Shown here: positions 8,230-17,900 of the stretch, piece by piece
How the letters are laid out: the number at the start of each line of letters is the position of its first letter
Numbering within the stretch: the stretch's first letter is position 1
Assembly (NCBI RefSeq): GCF_014694385.1
Contig: NZ_JAAOCA010000039.1
Span: forward strand, 1 to 56,650
Length of the DNA stretch: 56,650 nt
Origin: Pseudomonas typographi
GTDB taxonomy: Bacteria; Pseudomonadota; Gammaproteobacteria; Pseudomonadales; Pseudomonadaceae
Direction of reading: 5' to 3'
The notes under the pieces: generated by a model
Seen by the model: the letters and a program-made list of their open reading frames with translations, nothing else
What the model was told of the DNA's origin: nothing
Database searches by the model: none
Made by a program: the position numbers and the translations under genes

Positions 8230-8910
8230 ATGAAACTGCTGCTCGTCGAAGACCAAGCCAAGACCGGCCACTACCTGCGCCAGGGGCTGAGTGAAGCCGG
8301 CTACGCAGTGGACTGGGCCGACCACGGCCTGAACGGCCAACACCTGGCCCTGGCCGGCGACTATGCGCTGGTGATCCTGGACGTGATGCTGCCAGGCCGT
8401 GACGGCTGGCAAATTCTCCAGGCGTTGCGCAGCGCGGGCCACGATACCCCGGTGCTGTTTCTCACCGCCCGCGACTCTGTGGCCGACCGTGTTCACGGCC
8501 TGGAGCTGGGTGCTGACGATTACCTGGTCAAACCCTTCGCCTTCGCCGAGTTGCTGGCCCGTGTACGCACCTTGCTACGCCGCAGCGCCAGCCCCAGCCT
8601 GGCCACAACGCTGGAGCTGGCCGGCCTGCGCCTCGACATGCTGCGCCGGCGCGCCGAGCGTGAAGGCCAGCGCATCGACCTCACTGCCCGCGAATTCGCC
8701 CTGCTCGAACTGTTATTAAGGCGGCAGGGCGAGGTGTTACCCAAATCGCTGATTGCCTCGCAAGTGTGGGACATGAACTTCGACAGCGACACCAACGTCA
8801 TCGAAGTGGCCATCCGCCGCCTACGGGCGAAGGTCGATGACCCTCATCCGGCCAAGTTGATCCACACGGTGCGTGGCATGGGTTACGTGCTTGAAGCGCG
8901 GCCGGTATGA
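8230..8910 (+). CDS. OmpR-family heavy-metal response regulator (CopR/CzcR/IrlR type)
   Basis: 226 residues: receiver domain 1-~118 with Asp51 in ILDVMLPGRDGW, Lys101 in YLVKPF, then a winged-helix DNA-binding domain (~130-222) with DLTAREFALLELLLRRQGEVL and VIEVAIRRLRAKVD. The closest remembered relatives are copper and heavy-metal regulators; the position next to queF matches copR in P. aeruginosa. It overlaps the kinase gene by 4 bp. The metal sensed cannot be read from the sequence, and no cop/czc efflux genes are in the window. Confidence 0.88.
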   Translation: MKLLLVEDQAKTGHYLRQGLSEAGYAVDWADHGLNGQHLALAGDYALVILDVMLPGRDGWQILQALRSAGHDTPVLFLTARDSVADRVHGLELGADDYLVKPFAFAELLARVRTLLRRSASPSLATTLELAGLRLDMLRRRAEREGQRIDLTAREFALLELLLRRQGEVLPKSLIASQVWDMNFDSDTNVIEVAIRRLRAKVDDPHPAKLIHTVRGMGYVLEARPV

Positions 8911-10259
8911 ACATCAGCCTCAGTGGCCGTATCGGCCTGCTGTTCGCCGCCTGCACCGCGGTTGTCTCGCTGCTGGCGGGGGTGCTGTTCAACCGTGCCA
9001 GCGAAGCGCATTTTCTGGAACTGGACCAACAACTGCTGGGCAGCCGCCTTCAGGCGTTGCGTACCGTACTCGGTGGCGTGAACGACCGGGCAAGCCTGGC
9101 CGCGCATTTACCTGCGCTGCAAAGTGAGTTGGCTCATGAGTCGGACCTAGGTTTGCGTATCCTCGGCCCGGATGGCCAGCTCTGGTTCGACGACCGCCCT
9201 ACCCTGCTCGGCAGCCCCGCGCCGCCCGGCCTGACCCGCCTGCAGGGCATTAGTGGGGATTTTCGAGTGTTGCGAACCCCACTGGCCGGCGGCCAGGGCC
9301 CACAGTTGGAGCTGCTGCTCGACATCACTCACCACCAGCACTTCCTGCAGCGCATGCAGCGGCTGATCTGGCTCACCGTCGGCCTGTCGGCGCTGGCCAC
9401 CGCATTGCTGGGGGCCTGGGCGGCGCGGCGGGCCTTGGCCCCGCTGAGGCGAATGGGCGAGGTCGCGGCCAGCGTATCGGCCACGTCGCTGACCACCCGC
9501 CTGCCCGACCATGCGCTGCCGGCAGAGTTGGCGGAGGTAGCACATACCTTCAACGCCATGCTGGGCCGGCTCGATGATGCCTTCCAGCGGCTCACGGCAT
9601 TTAGCGCAGACATCGCCCACGAACTGCGCACGCCGCTGACCAACCTGCTCACCCACACCCAGGTTACCCTGGCCCGCCCGCGCCCCCTTGAAGACTACCG
9701 CGAAGCACTGCACGGCAACCTCGAAGAGCTGCAGCGCCTGGCGCAACTGGTCAACGATATGCTGTTGCTGGCCAAGGCGGAGCATGGCTTGCTGATGCCA
9801 GGCCACGAAGCGCTGGACCTGGCCCAAGAGGTAGACGCTTTGCTCGAGTATTACCGGCTGTTGGCCGACGAGTCCGGCATCACGCTGGCCCAGCACGGCC
9901 ATGCCAACGTGTATGCCGACCGCGGCATGCTGCGCCGCGCGTTGTCCAACGTGCTGGAGAACGCGCTGCGCTTCACCCCAGCGGGCGGCCAGGTCACGGT
10001 CAACCTGCAACAAACCGCGGAAGAAGTCCGGGCTGAGGTGCACAACACCGGGCCAGGTATTGCCCCCGCGCGCCTGGCTCGGCTATTCGACCGGTTTTAC
10101 CGCGAAGCGCCGGCCCGCCCCGATGAACACGGCGCGCAGCACGCGGGCCTGGGTTTGGCGATCACCCGTTCGATCGTGCGTGCCCATGGCGGTGGTATCC
10201 ACGCTGAGTCCGGCCAAGGCTGGGTGCGTTTGGTAATCCGCCTGCCGGCTCATTCGTAA
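8907..10259 (+). CDS. Heavy-metal sensor histidine kinase (CopS/CusS type)
   Basis: 450 residues. Membrane helices at ~8-28 and ~151-171 enclose a ~120-residue periplasmic sensor. A HAMP-like linker follows, then the H-box with His238 in FSADIAHELRTPLTN, N-box NVLENALRF (Asn352), GPGIAP and GLGLAITRSIV. It should phosphorylate the regulator encoded just upstream (ATGA overlap). The periplasmic part has few Cys, and no obvious His/Met cluster was seen. The last 10 bp overlap the 3' end of convergent lolE. Confidence 0.88.
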   Translation: MNISLSGRIGLLFAACTAVVSLLAGVLFNRASEAHFLELDQQLLGSRLQALRTVLGGVNDRASLAAHLPALQSELAHESDLGLRILGPDGQLWFDDRPTLLGSPAPPGLTRLQGISGDFRVLRTPLAGGQGPQLELLLDITHHQHFLQRMQRLIWLTVGLSALATALLGAWAARRALAPLRRMGEVAASVSATSLTTRLPDHALPAELAEVAHTFNAMLGRLDDAFQRLTAFSADIAHELRTPLTNLLTHTQVTLARPRPLEDYREALHGNLEELQRLAQLVNDMLLLAKAEHGLLMPGHEALDLAQEVDALLEYYRLLADESGITLAQHGHANVYADRGMLRRALSNVLENALRFTPAGGQVTVNLQQTAEEVRAEVHNTGPGIAPARLARLFDRFYREAPARPDEHGAQHAGLGLAITRSIVRAHGGGIHAESGQGWVRLVIRLPAHS

Positions 10260-11494
10260 CGCAGGGCCTGCGCCGGTTGCACTTGCGCTGCGCGCCAAGC
10301 CGGGTAGAGGGTGGCGAGGAAACTCATCACCAAGCCGGCGCAGCAGATCATCGCCACGTCGCCCCACTGCAACTGCGAGGGCAGGTTGCTGATGAAGTAC
10401 ACATCGGAGGTGAAGATGTGTTGGCCACTGACGCGCTCCATCCAGCCGACGATCCGGCTCACGTTGAGTGCGGCGATCACCCCCAGCACGCCACCCGCCA
10501 CTGTGCCGGCGATGCCGATCAGCGAGCCTTGCACCACGAAGATTCCAAGGATCTGCCCGGGCGTGGCCCCGAGCGTGCGTAGAATGGCAATGTCGGTGCC
10601 CTTGTCGTTCACCACCATCACCAGGGTGGCGATGATATTGAACGCCGCCACTGCCACTATCATCAGCAACAACAGGCCGATCATGGTTTTTTCCATTTTC
10701 ATGGCACTGAACAAGCTGCCTTGGGTGTGGGTCCAGTCATCGGCGCGGTATTGCGGGCCCAAGCCCTGGGCAATGTCGCTGGCCACTTGCGGTGCCAGCC
10801 ACAGGTCGCGAACTTTCAGGCGCACGCTCTGTACCTGGGTGGGCTGCCAGTGCTGTAGCTCGGCAGCATCCTGCACATTGATCAGCGCCAGGCTGCTGTC
10901 GAGCTCCGCCCCCACCTTGAAGATACCCACCACGGTCAAGCGTTGCAGGCGCGGGGTGATGCCACCCGGTGCCGTGCTGACCTCCGGCACGATAAGGGTG
11001 ACTTTGTCGCCCGGTGCCAGGCGAAAGCGCCGGGCGGTGATTTCTCCGATCACCACGCCGAACTCACCCGGTTTGAGCGCCTGCAAGTCGCCGGCCTTGA
11101 TGTGCGAGGCCACGATGGACACCTTGCCCTCCTGGGCCGGGTCCACCCCGCTTACCTGGATCGGCTGCATCGCCCCCTTGAACGAGAGCATGCCGTCAAG
11201 CTGGGTGAAGGGTACTGCGGCCTGCACTTCAGGGTTCTTCATGGCGGCTTCGGCCACCGGCCGCCAATCGTCCAGCGGCTGGGTAGCCCCTACCGTGGCG
11301 TGGGGCACCATGCCGAGAATGCGCTCGCTCATCTCATGCTGGAAACCATTCATGACCGACAGCACCACGATCATTGCGAGCACACCCAGGGCCAGGCCAA
11401 TCATCGAGGTCAGCGAAATGAACGAGATGAAATGATTGCGCCGCTTGGCCCGCGTGTAGCGGCTGCCGATGAAGATCGCTAGGGGTCTGAACAT
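10250..11494 (-). CDS. lolE: Lipoprotein-releasing ABC permease LolE
   Basis: 414 residues from MFRPLAIFIG; the frame is open upstream but GAGG precedes this ATG. FtsX/LolE-type permease with an N-terminal helix after RYTRAKRRNHFISFIS, a large periplasmic domain (~50-265) and three C-terminal helices. With LolC and LolD it extracts mature lipoproteins from the inner membrane for LolA. It is the last gene of lolCDE, 13 bp after lolD. It ends in ALRYE like its paralogue LolC, and the two are clearly homologous along their whole length. Confidence 0.92.
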   Translation of the reverse strand: MFRPLAIFIGSRYTRAKRRNHFISFISLTSMIGLALGVLAMIVVLSVMNGFQHEMSERILGMVPHATVGATQPLDDWRPVAEAAMKNPEVQAAVPFTQLDGMLSFKGAMQPIQVSGVDPAQEGKVSIVASHIKAGDLQALKPGEFGVVIGEITARRFRLAPGDKVTLIVPEVSTAPGGITPRLQRLTVVGIFKVGAELDSSLALINVQDAAELQHWQPTQVQSVRLKVRDLWLAPQVASDIAQGLGPQYRADDWTHTQGSLFSAMKMEKTMIGLLLLMIVAVAAFNIIATLVMVVNDKGTDIAILRTLGATPGQILGIFVVQGSLIGIAGTVAGGVLGVIAALNVSRIVGWMERVSGQHIFTSDVYFISNLPSQLQWGDVAMICCAGLVMSFLATLYPAWRAAQVQPAQALRYE

Positions 11495-11507
11495 GTAAGC
11501 CTCGAAA

Positions 11508-12206
11508 TCAGAGCGGGACCAAGTGGCCTTCGTCAAGCGTCAGCGTGCGGTCCATCTGCCGGGCCAGGGCCTGGTCATGGGTTACCACCAGAAACGCGGT
11601 GTTCAGCGACTGGGAAAGCTCCAGCATCAGTTCTTGGATACCCTGTGCCGTGTGCTGGTCGAGGTTGCCGGTGGGCTCATCGAGCATCACCAGCCCCGGC
11701 CGGTTGACCAGTGCACGGGCGATTGCCACCCGTTGGCGCTCACCACCGGAAAGCTCGGCCGGCTTGTGCGACAGCCGGTGGCCCAAGCCTACCCGCTCCA
11801 GTAGCGCGCTGGCGCGGGCTTTGGCCTCGGCGATCGGCGCCTTGCCGATCAGCAATGGCATGCACACGTTTTCCAATGCGGTGAACTCGGCCAATAAGTG
11901 ATGGAACTGGTACACGAAGCCCAGCGAACGGTTACGCAGCAGCCCACGGTCGCGCTCGTTAAGTGCCGACAGTTCCTGGCCGGCCAGCCAAACACTGCCA
12001 TGGGTGGGCGTGTCCAGCCCGCCCAGCAGGTTGAGCAAGGTACTTTTGCCAGAGCCCGACGTGCCGACGATCGCTACCCGCTCACCCGCATACAGCTCCA
12101 ACTGCAGGTTATGCAGCACCACCACCGATTCGGGGCCCTCCTCGTAGGATTTGCCCAGGTTGCGGCAACTCAGCACGGCTTTGTCGTTCATGCGTGGCTC
12201 ACTCAT
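11508..12206 (-). CDS. lolD: Lipoprotein-releasing ABC ATPase LolD
   Basis: 232 residues. Walker A GTSGSGKST (48-56), Q-loop near FVYQFHHLL, signature LSGGERQRVAIARAL, Walker B LVMLDEPTGNLD and the H-loop in VVTHD. Powers LolCE. Its 5' end overlaps lolC by 8 bp. A second ATG five codons in (12191) matches the usual family start MNDKAVLSC, so the first five residues are uncertain; GAGG favours the outer ATG. Confidence 0.95.
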   Translation of the reverse strand: MSEPRMNDKAVLSCRNLGKSYEEGPESVVVLHNLQLELYAGERVAIVGTSGSGKSTLLNLLGGLDTPTHGSVWLAGQELSALNERDRGLLRNRSLGFVYQFHHLLAEFTALENVCMPLLIGKAPIAEAKARASALLERVGLGHRLSHKPAELSGGERQRVAIARALVNRPGLVMLDEPTGNLDQHTAQGIQELMLELSQSLNTAFLVVTHDQALARQMDRTLTLDEGHLVPL

Positions 12207-13446
12207 AGCGAAGCGCCTCGGCCGGCTGCGTGCGCGCCGCGCGCCAGGCCGGGTACAGGGTGGCGAAGAAACTCAGGATCAACGCCGCGCCACACACGAG
12301 GTAAATGTCCTCGGCCATGACCTGCGACGGGATGTAATCGATGAAATACACGTCGGGGTTGAGGAATTTATGCCCGATCAGGTGTTCCAGCCCCGCGATG
12401 GCGCGGCTCACGTTCAGCGCGGCAAGGATGCCTAGCGCGGCACCGACGGCCACGCCCACCACGCCGATGACCGTACCCTGGACCATGAACACCCCCATGA
12501 TCTGCCGCGGGGTCATGCCAAGGGTCCGCAAGATGGCGATGTCACCCCGTTTGTCGTTGACCACCATCACCAGCGTGGAAATGATGTTGAACGCGGCCAC
12601 CGCCACAATCAGCAGCAATAGCAGGCCAATCATGTTTTTTTCCATGCGGATAGCCTGGTAAAGATTGCCGTGGGTGCGGGTCCAATCGCGGGCGTAGTAG
12701 TTATCACCTAACTGCTGGGCCAGTTGCCAGGCCAGGCGTGGGGCCTGGAACAAATCGTCGAACTTCAGCCGAATGCCCTGCACCTGGCCGGGCTTCCAGC
12801 GATGCAGGCGGCCAAGGTCTTCCAGGTTGGTGATGCCCAGGTAGCCATCGATTTCGCCGGCGCCCACGTGAAACACGCCCGTCACGGTAAACCGCTTCAT
12901 GCGTGGAAACACCCCGGCTGGCGTTACCGCGACCTCGGGCGCGACGAAGGTGACCTTGTCACCCACCTTCACCCCCAATTTACTGGCGGCCTTGTCGCCG
13001 ATCATGATGCCGAACTGCCCCGGGGCGAGGTCAGCGAGTTTACCTTCGCGAATAAAGGCGTCGATGATCGAAACCTTATCTTCACGGGCAGGCTCTATAC
13101 CGTTGAGCAAAACCTTTTGCACCTGCCCATCGTGGGTCAACAGGCCTTGCATCTGGGTGAACGGCGCCACCGCAGCGACCCCCGGGGTGGCTTGGGCCTT
13201 GGCTGCCAGGGCCTGCCAATCGTCGATTGGCGTTGGCGACTCGATGGTCGCATGGGGCACCATGCCCAGCACCCGGTTGCGCATTTCGCGGTCGAAACCG
13301 TTCATCACAGACAGCACCACGATCATTACCACGACCCCCAGGGCCAGGCCGATCATGGACGTTAGGGAAATGAAGGAAACGAAGTGGTTACGGCGTTTGG
13401 CGCGGGTATAACGTGCGCCGATGTATACGAAAAGAGGTCTGAACAT
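12199..13446 (-). CDS. lolC: Lipoprotein-releasing ABC permease LolC
   Basis: 415 residues from MFRPLFVYIG. Same architecture as LolE: KRRNHFVSFISLTSMIGLALG first helix, periplasmic MacB-like domain, and three C-terminal helices with NIISTLVMVVNDKRGDIAILRTLG. First gene of lolCDE, which is why it is called LolC rather than LolE. The divergent PilZ gene starts 95 bp away. Confidence 0.92.
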   Translation of the reverse strand: MFRPLFVYIGARYTRAKRRNHFVSFISLTSMIGLALGVVVMIVVLSVMNGFDREMRNRVLGMVPHATIESPTPIDDWQALAAKAQATPGVAAVAPFTQMQGLLTHDGQVQKVLLNGIEPAREDKVSIIDAFIREGKLADLAPGQFGIMIGDKAASKLGVKVGDKVTFVAPEVAVTPAGVFPRMKRFTVTGVFHVGAGEIDGYLGITNLEDLGRLHRWKPGQVQGIRLKFDDLFQAPRLAWQLAQQLGDNYYARDWTRTHGNLYQAIRMEKNMIGLLLLLIVAVAAFNIISTLVMVVNDKRGDIAILRTLGMTPRQIMGVFMVQGTVIGVVGVAVGAALGILAALNVSRAIAGLEHLIGHKFLNPDVYFIDYIPSQVMAEDIYLVCGAALILSFFATLYPAWRAARTQPAEALRYE

Positions 13447-13541
13447 GTAAGGGGCTTGTTCGCAATGGATTGGATCGCCCGTGTGGCGGAGCTGCCCGTG
13501 CAACCTTACACTCGGACCATCACTGCCAGATTGGGTTCGCC

Positions 13542-14132
13542 ATGCTGACGACAGACGACGCGGAACGCCGCGAATACTATCGTATCAACGATCGTATCGC
13601 ACTTGAAATCACCCCGTTGGCCCCAGGTTTCACCGAGGCTGAAAACACCGCCGCCGCCAGCTTGTTCGGCTTGCTCAGTGAACTGCACCTCTCGGATTTC
13701 GAATCGCAACACTTGCTGCGCCAGGTGGGCGACGCCAACCGGGCATTGGCCGCTTTGCTACGCGCACAGAACAAACGCATCGAGTTGCTGACGCAAGTGA
13801 TGGCGCAATCGATACTGGGCAGCATCGGCGAGCCACAACCGGTGGTGCTGTCGGAGGCGGGCCTGGAGTTTCACTATGCCCAACCGCTGGCCCCCGGCAG
13901 CCTGCTGGCCCTGAAGATGGCGCTAATGCCGCAGGCGCTGGGGGTGATGCTACAGGCGCGCGTGGTGCGCTGCGACCGGGCGCACGAAGGGCATTTTGAC
14001 GTGGGCGTGGCGTTCGTCGATGCCAGTGACGCGCAACGGCAATTGCTTGCACGCTATGTGTTGCAGACACAAGCTGCCGAGCGCCGGCGGGCGGCTTCAG
14101 CAGAAACTTACCCGCTGCACGCTGCCCACTAA
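13542..14132 (+). CDS. PilZ-domain protein linked to lolCDE
   Basis: 196 residues from MLTTDDAERREYYRIND. RREYYR provides the RxxxR motif of PilZ domains. The usual DxSxxG is degenerate, near VVLSEAGLEF (~100), followed by the barrel strands ...GVMLQARVVRC and FDVGVAFVD. The middle (~30-90) is helical, giving a helix-PilZ layout seen in other Pseudomonas cyclic-di-GMP proteins. It lies between lolC and the phosphodiesterase gene, an arrangement conserved in Pseudomonas as I recall. Target unknown. Confidence 0.75.
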   Translation: MLTTDDAERREYYRINDRIALEITPLAPGFTEAENTAAASLFGLLSELHLSDFESQHLLRQVGDANRALAALLRAQNKRIELLTQVMAQSILGSIGEPQPVVLSEAGLEFHYAQPLAPGSLLALKMALMPQALGVMLQARVVRCDRAHEGHFDVGVAFVDASDAQRQLLARYVLQTQAAERRRAASAETYPLHAAH

Positions 14133-14201
14133 AAGCGTTACGCTCAGCCGATGCAACTTGCCACGTGCCGCTGTTTTTTCCTCAGTTTGTAAGGAAACAC
14201 T

Positions 14202-14918
14202 GTGACCCTCCTATACGGTCATCGGGGCGCCAAAGGCGAAGCCCCTGAAAATACCCTCGCCAGCTTCCAGCAATGCCTGGGCCATGGCGTAAAACGCTGC
14301 GAACTCGACTTGCACCTGTCCCGCGACGGTGAACTGGTGGTGATCCACGACCCGACCCTGCAGCGCACCACCGAGCGCCGCGGCAGGGTGAGCGATTACA
14401 GCGCCGCCGAACTGGCCAGCTTCGATGCTCGCCGCGGTGGGCCAGGTTGGGTCAGCCCCTGTCCCATCCCAACCCTTGCGCAGTTGTTCGAAGCTTGCCC
14501 CTTCGAGCATTGGCAGTTGGAAGTCAAGAGTGCCTCGCGGGTGCGCGCGGCCAATACGGTGCTCGCCATCCGCGAGCTTGCCCAACGCTTTGGCCTACTC
14601 GACACCGTGACCATTACCTCGAGTTCCCGCGAAGTGTTACGTGCCGCCCAGCACTTGGTCCCGGACATCGCCCGTGGGCTGGTGGCCGAGTACGCCTGGC
14701 TCGACCCGCTGAAAGTCGCCCAGAACTATGGCTGCCAGTTGCTGGCACTGAACTGGACGCTGTGTACCCCCGAGCGCCTGCAACGGGCCCAACGCCAGGG
14801 GTTGCACGTGTCGGTGTGGACGGTCAATGAACCGGCGCTGATGCGCCGGCTCGCCGACTTTGGCGTAGACAGCCTGATCACGGACTTTCCCGGTTTGGCG
14901 CGGGCCACCTTGGGTTAG
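14202..14918 (+). CDS. Glycerophosphodiester phosphodiesterase (GlpQ/UgpQ family, cytoplasmic)
   Basis: 238 residues starting at GTG, with TAAGGA just upstream. Hydrolyses glycerophosphodiesters to glycerol-3-phosphate and an alcohol. Family marks: GHRGAKGEAPENTLASF (6-22) with the catalytic His-Arg, ELDLHLSRDG, VVIHDPTL, and the C-terminal block VSVWTVNEPALMRRL followed by DSLITDFPG. No signal peptide. The last codons (ARATLG-stop) differ from a second, displaced copy of this gene end at 19584-19634, so the present 3' terminus was probably supplied by an insertion. Confidence 0.92.
   Translation: MTLLYGHRGAKGEAPENTLASFQQCLGHGVKRCELDLHLSRDGELVVIHDPTLQRTTERRGRVSDYSAAELASFDARRGGPGWVSPCPIPTLAQLFEACPFEHWQLEVKSASRVRAANTVLAIRELAQRFGLLDTVTITSSSREVLRAAQHLVPDIARGLVAEYAWLDPLKVAQNYGCQLLALNWTLCTPERLQRAQRQGLHVSVWTVNEPALMRRLADFGVDSLITDFPGLARATLG
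14872..14899 (+). repeat. Direct repeat, left copy (glpQ-like 3' end)
   Basis: 28 bp encoding SLITDFPGL inside the phosphodiesterase gene. It recurs at 19582-19609 in the same orientation with one mismatch (G at 14882, A at 19592). The two copies enclose the giant toxin-like gene. Confidence 0.9.
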
Positions 14919-14953
14919 CCTGGCGTTTCGATAGGTGCCAGCACGGCACGCTA

Positions 14954-17900
14954 TTAGGTTCTGGGCACCGCCAGGAACAGTCGTTGCGCCAAGGCCGGCC
15001 CGATGCTGCTGCGATAAACGGCTAGCGCCGCTCGGCCGCTACCCGCGCGGCCAAGCAATTCGCGGTAACCAAGTTTGCGTTCAGTGGCCAGCTTCAGGTG
15101 CGCAGCCACGTAGGCTTCAGCGGGGGCAGTTGCCTGGTCATAGTGAAAGTGCGCCCACCACAGGGTTTTGTGCTCGGTATCGACGATCCGGTACTCCTCG
15201 AGAAAATCCCCCGGCCGCTGCAACGCTCGGCGCTGGCCCACCCGTTCGATGTACGCCTGGCCCCCCCGCACCAGGTAATCGACCCGGGAGGCGGTGGGGC
15301 GCTGTGCCTTGATCAACTCGACCCGTAGCGCCTGGCCTTCATCACGCAGGCGCTGCTCGGCGGCCATGGCCCGGGCGATCAGCGCATCGGCGCCCTGGGC
15401 CTGCTCGCTGCTCCAACCGGTACGGTCGGCTTGCTGCAGTGCCCCAAACAGCCCCTGTAGCCGGTCGGCCTTATGCACCAATAGATCTTCTATGTCTTTG
15501 GGGTCCGCCTCGGCTCGGGCCAGGCGCCGTACCTGGTCGAGGTCCGCGTCGCAGCGGTTGATCGCCGCTTCGATCCGCTGCCGTAAATGGACCCGGGCCG
15601 GTGCAGCGCGTTCAGCGGGCACGGGTGAATGCTCCACGACCTCATGCCACAGGCCATCCTCTTCGTGCAAATGGTACGTTTCGATCACTTGCCCGGTAAA
15701 ATCGACCATTTCGGCCACCTGCCCCGGCAGTTCACTGGGCTGGCTCGCCGCACGCGCCAGTACGGTGCGCTCGTCCACGGTACGAACCACCTGCACCCGT
15801 GGCGAGGGCCGGGCCGCAAGTGCAGGCGTGGTAGCGGGGGTAGGCACCGACGCCGATTCGGCGACCCAGGCGGCCACCTGCCGTTCGGCCAGTGCCTGCA
15901 ATTCGCCCAGTTGCGCTAATGCGCGCCCCAGTTGGGCAACCTCGAGTGATGCCTCAGCCGCCCCTTCTTGCGCCAGCGTGGTGATGCCAACCGCACGCTC
16001 GTAGCTGCGTAAAGAGCTTTCCAATACCTCGATACGGTCACTCAGTGGAAGGGTCAGATCGAGGTTCATGTGGGAGTAGACGGCGGCCCGCAACCATTTG
16101 CTTTCGACCATATGCCAATAGCCTGATGCTTGCGAAGCATCCGCCAGCGCCTCACGGGTCAGGCTCAACTCCAGGGCATCGAACAAGCGTGCGCCGCGCC
16201 AGCGCATCACTTCAAGGTAGGGGGCGCTTTCAACCCACTGCCGCTCAACCTGCGCCGGGCCAACAACGGCGGCCGAACGCAGGTGCTCGGTCCAGTCGGC
16301 CCACGCTTGCGACCATTTCATGCCCCATTCATCGTAGCGTTGTATTACGTCCAAGGCCGCCCGATACTGGCTATAAGTTCGCTCGCTGGCCAACCCATCG
16401 GCCTTCAGGCAACTGACCATCACCGCCAGCGACGGTTGGCGCTCGGCCCATAGGCGCTCGATAAAATTGCCAATGAACGCCAGCAAGCCATTGACCTCGG
16501 TGGCCATGCGTTGCGGGCTGAGCCGGTCGGCTGGCAGCAATTGCGCATCCAGTGCCCGCCGCTGCTCGGTCATATCGACGAGTGCGGTGAGCACCCCCTG
16601 CATTTTTTCCAAAAACCGCGGTCGCAGTTCCGCCGCGGCTGCCTCGTAGTGTTGTTCGTAGCGTTCCTGCAGTGCGATCTGCTCCAACACGGCGCCGCTC
16701 AGGCGCTGCAGTTCTGTGGCGACCCGCTCGCGCAGTGCGCGATAGGCCTTGACCGTGCGGGGGCCACCGCCCCGCAGGCGCAGCGGCAAGTCCAACCGCC
16801 ATTGCCCGTCAAGCCACTGCACCGCGGGCCCCTGCCCAGCGGGTGCAGTAGGGTCGACGATATAGAAACCATGTGCTGCCTCCTTGACCGGATAGACGTC
16901 CTTGCCCACCGGGGCATACCAGTGCCCGCCATGCTCGACCAACCCGGCATAGCGCCCGCTTTGCTGGCTCGGTGGCAACGGCCGTGGAAGGTTCCCGCGC
17001 AATGTTGCAAGGCGCGCCCGCACCTCACTCGGCGGTTGCGCGTAGGGGCCTGCCCAAGCGAAATCCAGCCGCATACGCCACGAGCCCGGCGGCACAGCTG
17101 CCGGCTGCAGGCTGGCCGGCAGCTTCGGCGCGGTCGGCGGTAGCGGATCGTACTGCGGATGGCGCAAATAGGCCGGTGCCGACCATCGCACATCGTGCAG
17201 TACAGCCAGTGATACGTTCATCAGCACCTCTGCCAGCCGCGCACGGCGCATGTCACCCGTTTGCTTGATGAACGATTCAAAGCTGCCCAGCGCCTCCAGC
17301 AGCCAGACAGCGCGGGGCAACGGCCCACTGACCACACTCAACAGCGTGTCGAGCAACAACCACCCACCCGCTTTAAACTGCGCCCAACGGCTTTGATGGT
17401 TAGACACACTGTTGCGCTCGGCCAAATGAACCAGGGCCTGGATATGGTTTTCATACAGCGCCTGCGATACCGCCCCGGCCACCGGTACATCGGCTAATTC
17501 GGCGGGCTGGGGTGTCGCCACCGGAGCATACTCGTCACCCTGCCCAAAACGTTGGAAACGGGGCTGCTCGAACCCCCCATCAGCGTATACGCCAGAGGCT
17601 GCATCGCTGAGCCAAGGCAATATACGGGCCTGAAGCGGCCCCGGTGTCGCGACGGCAGCCCGCAATTGATGCCAACTCGCCCACTGGTGCAAGGGGCGGG
17701 GCGCCAGCGGCTCATACAGCAAAACCGGCCCGTGGGTCATATCTAGCGGCCCGGCCACATAAAGATGCTCGGCCACATCGGGGGCGGCACCGGCACGCGA
17801 GCGAAACGCCAAATGGCGCAACACCACCGGTTCCGGGTAGGGTGGTTCGCTGGTGGCGCCGAACATGGCCGCGATCACACGATAGCCTTCCCAAGTCAGC

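Noticed and set aside
10311..11435. 374-codon plus-strand frame opposite lolE
   Set aside because: Antisense of a conserved permease; composition (Ser/Thr/Pro/Met-rich) is that of a complementary frame.
16511..17143. Long plus-strand open frames opposite the toxin-like gene
   Set aside because: These are antisense shadows in high-GC DNA with no ribosome sites or recognisable products; no antitoxin could be supported there.
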